DNA of 64,000 bases. Origin: Pantoea sp. Cy-639. Its GTDB lineage: Bacteria; Pseudomonadota; Gammaproteobacteria; Pseudomonadales; Pseudomonadaceae. Below, piece by piece: positions 56,209 to 63,695 of the stretch (positions within the stretch are counted from its first letter, which is position 1; every line of letters starts with the position of its first letter). Under the pieces are notes generated by a model. It was not told the DNA's origin and made no database searches. It saw only the letters and a program-made list of their open reading frames with translations. A program made the translations under genes and the position numbers. The stretch is from contig NZ_VWXI01000002.1 in the NCBI RefSeq assembly GCF_011752525.1, forward strand, positions 186,001 to 250,000, given 5' to 3'.

Positions 56209-57441
56209 ATGGACCAGCCCGATATCGCCGTGGTCGGCGCCGGCATCATCGGCGTCTCCTGCGCCCTGCAACTGGCCCGCCAGGGGCAACGCGTGCTGCT
56301 GATCGACCGCCAGGCGCCAGGTCTGGGCGCATCGTTCGGCAATGCCGGGCACCTGGCCACCGAGCAGGTGTTCCCAATCGCCGACCTGTCGATACTCAGG
56401 CGCCTGCCGCGCATGCTCATGGACCCGATGGGGCCGCTGCGCCTGGACTGGAAATACCTGCCACGGGCCGTGCCTTGGTTCACCCGGTTGCTGCTCAACC
56501 TGCGTGCAGCGCCCTTCCAGCGCAGCGTGGCCGGTATCCGTACGCTCAATGAAGCCAGCCTGGCGGCCTGGCAGCAACTGCTGGCCAGCATCGGGCGCGG
56601 CGACATGCTCAAGGAGGATGGTTCGCTGCTGATGTTCGAGCACGAGGCCTCGCGTCCGGCGCTCGAAGCCTTGGGCCTGCGCATGCGGCAACAGGGTGTG
56701 GCGGTGGACCACTGGTCGGCGCAGGCCGTGGCCCAGGCCGCGCCACACCTGAGCCCGACGATCAAAGGAGGGCTGTTCTTCCCGCGTACCGGGCACTTCA
56801 TCGACCCTTACCGTGTGCTCGTGGCCCTCTACGAAGCCGCCAGGGGCGCCGGCGTGCAGTTCACCAAGGCGCAGGTTCGCGGCGGTCGACTGGGCAGCGA
56901 GGGCGTCACCTTGCACAGCGAGCTGGGCGAGGTCCGCGCGCGCCGGGTCCTGATCGCCTGCGGCGCCCATTCGGCGCCACTGGTCAAGACCTTGACCGGC
57001 CAGGCGGTGCCCCTGGATACCGAGCGGGGATACCACCTGATGCTGCCTGGCGAACAGCAACGCTTGCCATTCGCCGTCACCTCGCTGGAACGCAGGTTCA
57101 TCATGACGCCAATGAGCGACGGCCTGCGCCTGGCCGGCACGGTGGAGTTCGCCGGACTCGACGCGCCACCGAGCATGCAGCGGGCCTGGCAGTTGCACCG
57201 CTTGAGCAAAGGGCTGTTCAGGCAGGACCTGGATGCCGAAGGGGCCACACCGTGGATGGGCTTCAGGCCCTCGTTGCCGGACTCGCTACCGGTGATCGAT
57301 CGGGTGGGAGATGGCCGGGTGCTGCTGGCGTTCGGGCATCAGCACCTGGGCCTGACCCAGGCGGCGGTAACGGCGCAGTGGGTGGGGGGGTTGGTCATGG
57401 GAGAAAGCGTGAACCCGGCCTACCGGCTGGACCGGTTCTGA
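56209..57441 (+). CDS. D-hydroxyproline dehydrogenase, FAD-dependent (DadA-like)
   Basis: A 410-residue FAD amine oxidoreductase related to DadA, oxidising cis-4-hydroxy-D-proline to pyrroline-4-hydroxy-2-carboxylate. The dinucleotide-binding motif is VVGAGIIGVSCALQLARQG (10-15 is the GxGxxG core), with GASFGNAGHLATEQVFP typical of this branch, and a C-terminal FAD segment MGFRPSLPDSLPVIDR. Single-subunit type; no alpha/gamma partner genes. Ends the operon; a palindrome follows. Confidence 0.9.
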   Translation: MDQPDIAVVGAGIIGVSCALQLARQGQRVLLIDRQAPGLGASFGNAGHLATEQVFPIADLSILRRLPRMLMDPMGPLRLDWKYLPRAVPWFTRLLLNLRAAPFQRSVAGIRTLNEASLAAWQQLLASIGRGDMLKEDGSLLMFEHEASRPALEALGLRMRQQGVAVDHWSAQAVAQAAPHLSPTIKGGLFFPRTGHFIDPYRVLVALYEAARGAGVQFTKAQVRGGRLGSEGVTLHSELGEVRARRVLIACGAHSAPLVKTLTGQAVPLDTERGYHLMLPGEQQRLPFAVTSLERRFIMTPMSDGLRLAGTVEFAGLDAPPSMQRAWQLHRLSKGLFRQDLDAEGATPWMGFRPSLPDSLPVIDRVGDGRVLLAFGHQHLGLTQAAVTAQWVGGLVMGESVNPAYRLDRF

Positions 57442-57487
57442 TTCGAATGGCAGACCCGCTCCCACATGAACGGAAGGATTGGAGGTC

Positions 57488-57562
57488 TCCTGCAGAGGAT
57501 CGCGATCTTCTGCAGGAGCGGCCTTGTGTCGCGCAAGGGTCGCAACGCGGCCCCGCGAACGA
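57488..57562. terminator. Palindrome and repeat after the hydroxyproline operon
   Basis: A 30-base near-perfect palindrome (57488-57517) has arms TCCTGCAGA and TCTGCAGGA around GATCGCGATC. It is followed by AGGAGCGGCCTTGTGTCGCG and a GCAACGCGGCCCCGCG end, another Pseudomonas intergenic repeat. It sits between the convergent dehydrogenase and xenA genes. Confidence 0.6.
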
Positions 57563-58654
57563 TCAGCGATAACGCTCGAGCCAATGCGCGTACGGCGCAG
57601 GCAGGGTCCACGAGGCCTTGTCGACCCCCAGCGCCTTGGCGGCAAAGTACGGCCAGTGCGGATCGGCCAGGTGGGCACGCCCCACCGACACCAGGTCCAG
57701 CTGGTTGGCCTGCAACGCGCCCTCGGCCAGCTCCGGCGTGCCAAAGCCCCAGGCCGAGGTCACCGGCAGTTTCGCCTCACGACGCACGCGCTCGGCGATC
57801 GGCCCCATGAACGCCGGCCCCCAGGGGATGTTGGTCTCGGGAATGGTGAAGCCGACGCTCACGCTCAGCAGATCCAGGCCTGCGGCCTTGAAGCGACGCG
57901 CCAGCTCGATGGACTCCTCGAGCGTCTGCTCGTCGCGCCCGTCGTACTCCAGTACCCCGAAGCGCGCGGTCAGCGGCAGATGCTCCGGCCATACTTCACG
58001 CACCGCGGCCAGGGTTTCCAGGAGGAAACGGCTGCGGTTGTCGAAGCTGCCACCGTAGGTATCGGTGCGCTGGTTGGAGTGTTCGCTGAAGAAGCTCTGC
58101 CCCAGGTAGCCGTGGGCGAAATGCAGCTCGATCCATTCGAAGCCGGCATCGCGTGCGCGGCGTGCAGCATCGACGAAATCCTGCTGGACCCGGGCGATGT
58201 CCTCCAGGGTCATGGCCTTCGGCACTTTCGACAAATGGCCACCAAAGGCGATGGCCGAGGGGGCAAGGGTGTCCCAGCCCCGGGCATCGTCGGCGGCGAT
58301 ATGGTCGTCGCCTTCCCACGGGCGATTGGCGCTGGCCTTGCGCCCTGCGTGTGCAATCTGGATACCCGGCACGGCACCTGCCGCCTTGATCGCCTGCACC
58401 ACCGGCACGAACGCCTGGGCATGGGCGTCGCTCCAGATACCGGCACAACCGGGGGTGATGCGCCCCTCCGGCGACACTGCGGTGGCCTCGACCACCAGCA
58501 GCCCCGCCCCGCCTCGGGCCAGGCCGGCCAGGTGCACATGGTGCCAGTCGTTGATCATGCCGTCCTCGGCCATGTACTGGCACATCGGCGGGATGGCGAT
58601 GCGATTGCGCAGGGTGACGTCCTTGAGGGTGTAGGGTTCGAACAATGCAGGCAT
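57563..58654 (-). CDS. xenA: Xenobiotic reductase A (old yellow enzyme family)
   Basis: FMN-dependent NADPH oxidoreductase of the YqjM-like old yellow enzymes; reduces nitrate esters, nitroaromatics and activated alkenes. The 363 residues match remembered P. putida XenA nearly throughout. Cys25 (IPPMCQYMAEDG) tunes the flavin, ELHFAHGYLGQ holds the substrate-binding His pair, and the C-terminal YAHWLERYR carries Trp358, which reaches the partner active site. It is divergent from an ArsR-family gene with an operator-like palindrome between them. Confidence 0.95.
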   Translation of the reverse strand: MPALFEPYTLKDVTLRNRIAIPPMCQYMAEDGMINDWHHVHLAGLARGGAGLLVVEATAVSPEGRITPGCAGIWSDAHAQAFVPVVQAIKAAGAVPGIQIAHAGRKASANRPWEGDDHIAADDARGWDTLAPSAIAFGGHLSKVPKAMTLEDIARVQQDFVDAARRARDAGFEWIELHFAHGYLGQSFFSEHSNQRTDTYGGSFDNRSRFLLETLAAVREVWPEHLPLTARFGVLEYDGRDEQTLEESIELARRFKAAGLDLLSVSVGFTIPETNIPWGPAFMGPIAERVRREAKLPVTSAWGFGTPELAEGALQANQLDLVSVGRAHLADPHWPYFAAKALGVDKASWTLPAPYAHWLERYR

Positions 58655-58682
58655 GGCAGGACTCCAAGGGATAGTGACTATT

Positions 58683-58700
58683 GTTCGATCATATTCGAAC
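58683..58700. promoter_or_regulatory. Operator-like palindrome between xenA and the ArsR gene
   Basis: GTTCGA (58683-58688) and TCGAAC (58695-58700) are perfect inverted repeats six bases apart. They lie 29 bases before xenA and 29 before the regulator start, where a repressor would block both promoters. It is the best site for the neighbouring ArsR protein. Confidence 0.6.
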
Positions 58701-58728
58701 TTTGGTATTTTAGGAAACCCCGGCTATC

Positions 58729-59037
58729 ATGTCGTCCATGCGAGCCTATACCCATCCCAACCCCGACGATCTGACACTGGAGCGCCTGCTTTACGCCCTG
58801 AGCGACCCGTTGCGCCTGGAAATCGTGCGCTACCTGGCCGGCGTCGCCGAAGCCAGTTGCGGCGAGCTGGACGGTGGCCGGCCCAAGTCGAGCATGTCCC
58901 ATCACTTTCGCGTGTTGCGCGATTCCGGGTTGGTGCAGACCCGCAACGTGGGTACCACGCACATGAACTCCCTGCGCAGCGAAGAACTGGACGGACGCTT
59001 CCCAGGGTTGCTGGCCAAGATCCTCGAGCAGCGCTAA
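58729..59037 (+). CDS. ArsR-family regulator, probable xenA repressor
   Basis: A 102-residue winged-helix repressor: LLYALSDPLRLEIVRYLAGV, the recognition segment KSSMSHHFRVLRDSGLVQTR and a wing with NVGTTHMNSLRSEEL. No metal-binding ELxCxC motif is present, so it is one of the non-metal ArsR proteins and may sense a thiol-reactive or redox-active compound; it has one Cys (Cys44, ASCGEL). It is divergent from xenA. The ATG three codons further on is also possible. Confidence 0.87.
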   Translation: MSSMRAYTHPNPDDLTLERLLYALSDPLRLEIVRYLAGVAEASCGELDGGRPKSSMSHHFRVLRDSGLVQTRNVGTTHMNSLRSEELDGRFPGLLAKILEQR

Positions 59038-59071
59038 GCGCCTGCTGCCTTCACTCACGAACCGCGGGCAC

Positions 59072-59109
59072 AAAAAAACCACGAGGCCGCCAGGGGCGAT
59101 CCTCGTGGT
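59072..59109 (-). terminator. Intrinsic terminator of mqo
   Basis: ACCACGAGG (59078-59086) pairs with CCTCGTGGT (59101-59109) and, on the minus strand, is followed by a seven-base T-run (59078-59072). It lies 37 bases beyond the mqo stop. Confidence 0.85.
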
Positions 59110-59145
59110 CGATGTTGCCGGGCAACCCCGGCAAGCATCCAGGCC

Positions 59146-60783
59146 TTACAGCGCCATGTCGTTCGCAGGCTTGCTCTCGACCGGCGCGGCAGGAGCAACG
59201 CTGGTACCGACGCTCTGGTCGATCACTGGCGGCTTCTCCAGCTGCAGTACTTCGGCGGTGTAGTCCCACTCTTTCTGGGTGGCAGCTGCCGATGCGTTCA
59301 GCTTGGTACCGTAGCTCGGCACGATCTCCTTGATCTTGGCCTGCCACTCAGGGGTAGCGACCTTTTCCTTGAACACGGTTTCCAGCACGTTGAGCATGAT
59401 CGGCGCAGCGGTCGAGGCACCTGGCGAGGCGCCCAGCAGGCCGGCGATGGTGCGGTCCTGGGAGGCAACCACTTCGGTGCCCAGCTTCAGCACGCCGCCC
59501 TTCTCTTCGTCACGCTTGATGATCTGCACGCGCTGACCGGCCTGCCACAGTTTCCAGTCTTCCTTCTTGGCGTTCGGGAAGTAGGTCTGCAGTGCGGCGA
59601 AGCGGTCGTCGTCAGACTGCATCAGCTGACCGGCGAGGTACTCCACCAACGGGTACTGGTCGATACCCACGCGGGCCATCGGCCAGACGTTGTGGGTGGT
59701 GGTGCTGCTCAGCAGGTCCAGGTACGAGCCGTTCTTCAGGAACTTGGTCGAGAAGGTGGCGAATGGCCCGAACAGGATCACGCGCTTGCCATCCAGCACG
59801 CGGGTGTCCAGGTGCGGTACCGACATGGGTGGCGCACCGGTGGAGGCGATGCCGTAGGCCTTGGCCATGTGCTGCATGGCCACGGTCGGGTTCTCGGTCA
59901 CCAGGAACGAGCCACCTACCGGGAAGCCTGCGTATTCCTTGGCTTCCGGGATGCCCGACTTCTGCAGCAGCTTCAGCGCGCCGCCGCCGGCACCGATGAA
60001 CAGGAACTTGGCGTCGGTGGCCGATTCGGTACCGTCCTTCAGGTTCTTGTACTCGACGTGCCAGGAGCCGTCTTCGTTGCGGGTGATGTCCTGCACTTCG
60101 GTGGACAGCTTGAGATCGAAGTTCTCTTTGGTCTGCAGGCTGCCAACGAACTGGCGGGTGATCTCGCCGAAGTTGACGTCGGTGCCGATCGGGGTCCAGG
60201 TGACTGCCAGCTTCTGGTTGGGGTCGCGGCCTTCCATCATCAGCGGAACCCACTTGGCGATCTGCGCGTGGTCCTCGGAGTACTGCATCGGACGGAACAG
60301 CGGGCTGGCCTGCAGGGCGTCGTAACGCTTCTTCAGGAACTTGATGTTGTCATCGCCCCAGACGAAGCTCATGTGCGGGGTGGTGTTGATGAACGAGTGC
60401 GGGTTCTTCAGCACGCCCTGGCGAACCTGCCAGGCCCAGAACTGGCGCGAGATCTGGAACGACTCGTTGATCTCGATGGCCTTGGTGATGTTGACGTTGC
60501 CGTCTTTGTCTTCCGGGGTGTAGTTCAGCTCGGCCAGCGCGGAGTGGCCGGTACCGGCGTTGTTCCAGCCGTTGGAGCTTTCTTCGGCGACGCCATCCAG
60601 GCGCTCGACCATTTCCATCGACCAGGTGGGCTCCAGCTCGTTGAGCCAGACCGCCAGGGTGGAACTCATGATGCCGCCGCCGACCAGCAGCACGTCGACT
60701 TTCTTGGTGTCGGCAGCATGCGCTTGCATGACGCTCGCCGCGACAGCCAGACCCAGCAAGGTCTTGCCAGCTTTCTTGAACAT
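59146..60783 (-). CDS. mqo: Malate:quinone oxidoreductase with signal peptide
   Basis: A 545-residue FAD-dependent malate dehydrogenase passing electrons to quinone. The first 24 residues ([20 protein letters not shown], then AHAADTKK) are a clear Sec-type signal peptide, not found in the classical cytoplasmic-face enzyme. The FAD motif [19 protein letters not shown] follows at about 32-50, then [20 protein letters not shown] and the C-terminal [20 protein letters not shown]. The tail ([16 protein letters not shown]) is disordered. P. putida has several mqo paralogues; this is the one near the hydroxyproline genes, as recalled. Promoter and terminator are both visible. Confidence 0.93.
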   Translation of the reverse strand: MFKKAGKTLLGLAVAASVMQAHAADTKKVDVLLVGGGIMSSTLAVWLNELEPTWSMEMVERLDGVAEESSNGWNNAGTGHSALAELNYTPEDKDGNVNITKAIEINESFQISRQFWAWQVRQGVLKNPHSFINTTPHMSFVWGDDNIKFLKKRYDALQASPLFRPMQYSEDHAQIAKWVPLMMEGRDPNQKLAVTWTPIGTDVNFGEITRQFVGSLQTKENFDLKLSTEVQDITRNEDGSWHVEYKNLKDGTESATDAKFLFIGAGGGALKLLQKSGIPEAKEYAGFPVGGSFLVTENPTVAMQHMAKAYGIASTGAPPMSVPHLDTRVLDGKRVILFGPFATFSTKFLKNGSYLDLLSSTTTHNVWPMARVGIDQYPLVEYLAGQLMQSDDDRFAALQTYFPNAKKEDWKLWQAGQRVQIIKRDEEKGGVLKLGTEVVASQDRTIAGLLGASPGASTAAPIMLNVLETVFKEKVATPEWQAKIKEIVPSYGTKLNASAAATQKEWDYTAEVLQLEKPPVIDQSVGTSVAPAAPVESKPANDMAL

Positions 60784-60944
60784 TGATCGATTCCAGTCAG
60801 TAGAACGGAGGGTGGGCCTGTGGCTGGCCCAGAGGTTCCATGTTCTTCAGCGCAGGCTTGTTGTGATCATTGTTCAGCAGCCAGAGAGACAAGGACGTGC
60901 CAGCCTTTGGTCGGATTGACCGACGTAGCTGAAACGATTGACGG

Positions 60945-60972
60945 ATTGTAACCGAATTGCCAGCACAAACAA
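60945..60972 (-). promoter_or_regulatory. Candidate sigma-70 promoter of mqo
   Basis: On the minus strand TTGTTT (60972-60967) and TACAAT (60950-60945) are 16 bases apart. Transcription would start near 60938, leaving a leader of about 155 bases before mqo, long enough for post-transcriptional control. Confidence 0.5.
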
Positions 60973-61039
60973 ACGCGCCCCCAGGCGTCAAGACGACAGG
61001 TTGCCACGCGACAAGCCACCGCGCCCGGCGCCAAACAAA

Positions 61040-61069
61040 AACCCCCGGCCACTTCCATGGCCGGGGGTT
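61040..61069 (-). terminator. Intrinsic terminator of the DUF4223 lipoprotein gene
   Basis: A perfect 12-base stem: AACCCCCGGCCA (61040-61051) with TGGCCGGGGGTT (61058-61069), followed on the minus strand by TTTTTGTTTGG. It stands 43 bases beyond the lipoprotein stop. Confidence 0.85.
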
Positions 61070-61111
61070 CTGGATCAAGCTGCAATCAGCTCGACCGGGG
61101 TATTTCCAGGA

Positions 61112-61303
61112 TTACTGCTGCTGAGGCAGTTTGTCGATCGGGCCGCAGCCGCCGATGATCTTGGAAATGGAAACCGATGGGTGGAACAGGTAGTCGTACG
61201 AGCAGTTCTTAGGCTGGTTGTAGACCTGGCCGGTGCAGCCGGACAGCAGGGCAACGCCCGAAACGACAGCAACAGCAACAGTAGCTTTGATCAGCTTTTT
61301 CAT
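61112..61303 (-). CDS. Small lipoprotein, DUF4223 (YhfL-like)
   Basis: A 63-residue lipoprotein: signal peptide MKKLIKATVAVAVVSGVALL, lipobox LLSGC with Cys23, then a short mature part (NCSYDYLFHPSVSISKIIGG, CGPIDKLPQQQ). The mature part matches the E. coli YhfL/DUF4223 pattern, whose NCSYDYL and SISKIIGGCGP segments are invariant as I remember them. Function is unknown. AAAGGA precedes the ATG; a strong terminator follows. Confidence 0.87.
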   Translation of the reverse strand: MKKLIKATVAVAVVSGVALLSGCTGQVYNQPKNCSYDYLFHPSVSISKIIGGCGPIDKLPQQQ

Positions 61304-61510
61304 AAAAATCCTTTAGTCCATGATCCACCATCACACTGATGGCGCGCGGATCATACGGGAAAATAGCGGTTGAATGAAAGGCATTAGCACACCTGCACTA
61401 GTTGCAGGCCATGAACTAGCCAGTTTTCGGAGCTGGAACTAAGCCTGCTAAATCGTTACAGGCAGCCTAATTGAGCATGAATCTGTAGGCGATCGATTTG
61501 CAATAGGGTC
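61304..61510. other. Intergenic, start of an accessory stretch
   Basis: No gene visible. It contains the upstream region of the DUF4223 gene. The whole interval 61304-62025 (722 bases) has no protein-like frame; an open frame at 61571-61942 is made of repeat sequence and unlikely residues. Confidence 0.5.
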
Positions 61511-61600
61511 CTCTGTAGGAGCGGCTTTAGCCGCGATGCAGGCAACGCGGTTCTGGCACCCGCTTCGCGGGTGATCGCGGCTAAAGCCGCTCCTACAGAG
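61511..61600. repeat. Perfect REPIN with 27-base inverted arms
   Basis: Arms at 61511-61537 and 61574-61600 are exact reverse complements (starting CTCTGTAGGAGCGGCTTTAG). The 36-base loop holds its own hairpin, CACCCGC-TTC-GCGGGTG (61557-61573). Exact arms suggest recent spread or selection on the folded single strand. Confidence 0.85.
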
Positions 61601-61760
61601 GTCGTGCCAAATCAAAGAAATATGTTGTGCTCCATGAGCGCGCGTTTACCGGCAAAGTATCGAGAGCTGCCAAGGCAGATAAAGCTGACTGCAAAGATCA
61701 ACTTTGCTGGTTATTCCTTCGCCGTCCTACAAGACCATCATCAGACTTTCCTGATTACAT

Positions 61761-61776
61761 GTAGTCCATTTCCGAA
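61761..61776. repeat. Left copy of a 16-base direct repeat
   Basis: GTAGTCCATTTCCGAA, repeated exactly at 62724-62739. The two copies flank the DUF6124/DUF3077 gene pair, 963 bases apart. Confidence 0.55.
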
Positions 61777-62025
61777 GCACACTTCTGCCCCTTTCAAGCC
61801 ATTGCAGCCGCACGTTGCGCGGCCTAGTCTCGACCCGTCGTTGCCAACTCAACGACCGGCTTTGACAGGCCGAATCTCAGAACGCAATGGTTGCTTCATG
61901 GCAGCTGTGCGTGGGGCACATTCGTGTGCGCCGGGATCCTGAGCCTCGGTCTGTCAACCTACGTACAGCTGCCTCCATTGGTTTGACAGCTCGTGGTGGA
62001 CGCCCTAATCGCTCAGGTTCTTACC

Positions 62026-62262
62026 ATGATAAAAATTGTCCCCGACCCACCGCTAAAAACCGCCGACTCTCCTCATACCGTCGAAGATCTGCTCGTGCAG
62101 ATCGCCGAATATCTGGTCTGTGCCCTCACCGCCGCCCAGCACGCCGCGATGATCCATACCAAACCGCCCGGCCAGGTCATGGCATTGACCGCCGTCCACG
62201 AAATCGACAGCGCGCGCACTTTGGTCGAGATGGCCTTGAGCCGTGTACAGGCAAGGCATTGA
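62026..62262 (+). CDS. Small protein, DUF6124-like
   Basis: A 78-residue helical protein, MIKIVPDPPLKTADSPHTVE then DLLVQIAEYLVCALTAAQHA and IDSARTLVEMALSRVQARH. The opening M-x-K-x-x-PDPP and the two-helix layout resemble short DUF6124-type proteins, abundant and of unknown function in Pseudomonas. The ATG at 62026 is preferred over an upstream GTG. It is 31 bases ahead of the DUF3077-like gene, a frequent pairing in this genus. Confidence 0.6.
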   Translation: MIKIVPDPPLKTADSPHTVEDLLVQIAEYLVCALTAAQHAAMIHTKPPGQVMALTAVHEIDSARTLVEMALSRVQARH

Positions 62263-62293
62263 TCGCGCCACCCCGCGAACAAGGAGAATCGGC

Positions 62294-62584
62294 ATGAGCA
62301 ACGAAAGGCCCATTACCACTATCGGCATCGGAAGCTTTGGCGAAAGTGGTGAAATCAACAACGAACAGCCGCTGTTTCGAGTCGTACCCGGTCACGCCTT
62401 GGACTACGCGCTGGAACAATCAACAACATTGATGACCTGCGCCTACACCCTGAGCGATATCGCGCTGACTCAGGACCTGAAGAACGCCCCTACATTGTTA
62501 GCCGCCGCACACTATCTCACCGGCATGGCCAAAGCACTGTCGCAAGATGTCTCCCACGCAGTTACGAACAATCACACTACTTAG
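62294..62584 (+). CDS. DUF3077-family protein
   Basis: A 96-residue protein with the DUF3077 core: LFRVVPGHALDYALEQSTTL (about residues 28-47), then TCAYTLSDIALTQDL and a C-terminal AAAHYLTGMAKALSQDVSHA. The family is restricted mostly to pseudomonads and has no known role. The ATG at 62294 has AAGGAG seven bases upstream. It follows the DUF6124-like gene and ends in a hairpin. Confidence 0.75.
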   Translation: MSNERPITTIGIGSFGESGEINNEQPLFRVVPGHALDYALEQSTTLMTCAYTLSDIALTQDLKNAPTLLAAAHYLTGMAKALSQDVSHAVTNNHTT

Positions 62585-62602
62585 CCCCACTGCAATGCAA
62601 AA

Positions 62603-62628
62603 AGCCCCGTAGCGCGAACGACGGGGCT
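62603..62628. terminator. Hairpin after the DUF3077 gene
   Basis: AGCCCCGT (62603-62610) and ACGGGGCT (62621-62628) form an eight-base stem with a ten-base loop, 18 bases past the stop. The T-run is on the minus-strand side only (AAAA before the stem), so plus-strand termination would be weak. Confidence 0.5.
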
Positions 62629-62723
62629 CTGCGCCAGGATGCAGGAGGGGATTGCTTCAAGGCGCGACACGTACGCTAGCTAACAGTGGCATTTGGCCGT
62701 ATCTACACCTTGCCTAATAGCCG

Positions 62724-62739
62724 GTAGTCCATTTCCGAA
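62724..62739. repeat. Right copy of a 16-base direct repeat
   Basis: GTAGTCCATTTCCGAA, identical to 61761-61776. The 297-base gap from 62585 to 62881 holds this copy and the hairpin at 62603 but no convincing gene. Confidence 0.55.
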
Positions 62740-62881
62740 TCGGGCGTTCAAGCCCGCCAAGGTATTGCCGCTGGCTAGGTACCACTCTAGGCTCTACCCC
62801 GTCGGTGATGCACAAAAGAATCGAAGACCCTAGACGAACAGATTGTGGTGCTTCAGGAGCTATTCGTAGCGGAGGGCGCAG

Positions 62882-63364
62882 ATGGCTAAAAAAGACACAC
62901 CAGGCGGTGGGCCGCGAAAACCTTGGGCCAACCACCTTCAGCGACTTCATGCAGCAGGCATGGGCTTGGGTGGACGTGACAAGCCAGCAGAGTGGGTTGA
63001 TGCTGCAACCATAAATGACCTGACCCGTGAAGAACTCAATGCCAAGTTCGAGACCATCGAGATAAAGATGGACGCTAGGCTGGAAGCCATCGCTTCGAAA
63101 ATCGACGGTTTTCTCAGCGCCCAGACAGAGCGCGACAAGCGTCTGGATGACACGATCGCAGGTGTGCCTCGAGACATTGTTCGACTAGGGAACCTGAAGC
63201 TGAATATCTGGGGCGCCACGCTGACCGCTGTTGCGCTTGGTGTAGCGGTGGCCGCACTGGGCGTGACGCTTTATCAAACAGGTAAAGGCGACATCGCCAT
63301 ACTGCCCCAGTCGTCATCTGCGATACAGGCACCCGCCTTGGACCACGCTGCACTCGACGCATAG
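62882..63364 (+). CDS. Coiled-coil membrane protein, unknown
   Basis: A 160-residue protein. The N-terminus is basic and glycine-rich (KKDTPGGGPRKPWANHLQRL), a helical charged region at about 44-94 (LTREELNAKFETIEIKMDAR) looks coiled-coil, one membrane helix lies at about 106-130 (WGATLTAVALGVAVAALGVT), and a short tail follows. The layout is like phage or plasmid small membrane proteins, but I recognise no family. GGAGG six to ten bases before the ATG at 62882 is strong. Confidence 0.7.
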   Translation: MAKKDTPGGGPRKPWANHLQRLHAAGMGLGGRDKPAEWVDAATINDLTREELNAKFETIEIKMDARLEAIASKIDGFLSAQTERDKRLDDTIAGVPRDIVRLGNLKLNIWGATLTAVALGVAVAALGVTLYQTGKGDIAILPQSSSAIQAPALDHAALDA

Positions 63365-63389
63365 AAACACGTCGCTCACTGATCCCATA

Positions 63390-63661
63390 TCAGAACGCCT
63401 TGATTATTTCCCTTGCCAACCTTGCAGCCTCCTTGTCCATGGAGATAAAGCAGCCTTCGAATGAAGCGCTTGTCAAAACCAGCCTCTGCCCCTTGTACGC
63501 CGTGATGACCAACGTTGAGTATGGCCCTTCCTCACGCTCAGGCTTCCTAGCCCCAAGGTGGTTAGAACAAATTCGACAAACTCGTCGAACCGTTCCTCCT
63601 TATAGCCATTGAAAAAAATAAAATGGCTGTCTTCGGACGTAGATTCAGAAAACCCGCGCAC
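63390..63661 (-). pseudogene. Unknown small protein gene broken by a one-base frameshift
   Basis: Two reading frames on the minus strand join into one protein-like sequence. The upstream frame (from a GTG at 63661, at least to about 63550) reads RGFSESTSEDSHFIFFNGYK then EERFDEFVEFVLTTLGLG; past a GGGG run the other frame continues KPEREEGPYSTLVITAYKGQ and LVLTSASFEGCFISMDKEAA, ending IIKAF at a TGA (63390-63392). The span is 272 bases, one short of 91 codons, so a single base is missing. Each frame reads as non-coding on the other side of the break. Family not recognised. A sequencing error at the G-run is possible. Confidence 0.6.
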
Positions 63662-63695
63662 CCTTTTTGCTCCCCATTTGGCCAGTTGATTACAA

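Noticed and set aside
53731-57198. A 1155-codon open frame on the minus strand across the hydroxyproline operon
   Set aside because: It is antisense to three clearly recognisable enzymes and its translation is low-complexity Gln/Gly/Ala/His-rich, typical of the complementary frame of GC-rich genes.
61571-61942. Possible 123-residue gene downstream of the REPIN
   Set aside because: Begins inside the REPIN arm, has no ribosome site and no protein-like pattern.
62714-62950. Minus-strand 78-codon open frame
   Set aside because: Antisense to the start of the better supported gene at 62882; no ribosome site. The tail overlapping the 16-base repeat (RPIRKWTTGY) was noted but cannot be tied to a family.
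63400-63612. Plus-strand 70-codon frame
   Set aside because: It is the complement of the frameshifted minus-strand gene, whose joined translation is far more protein-like.
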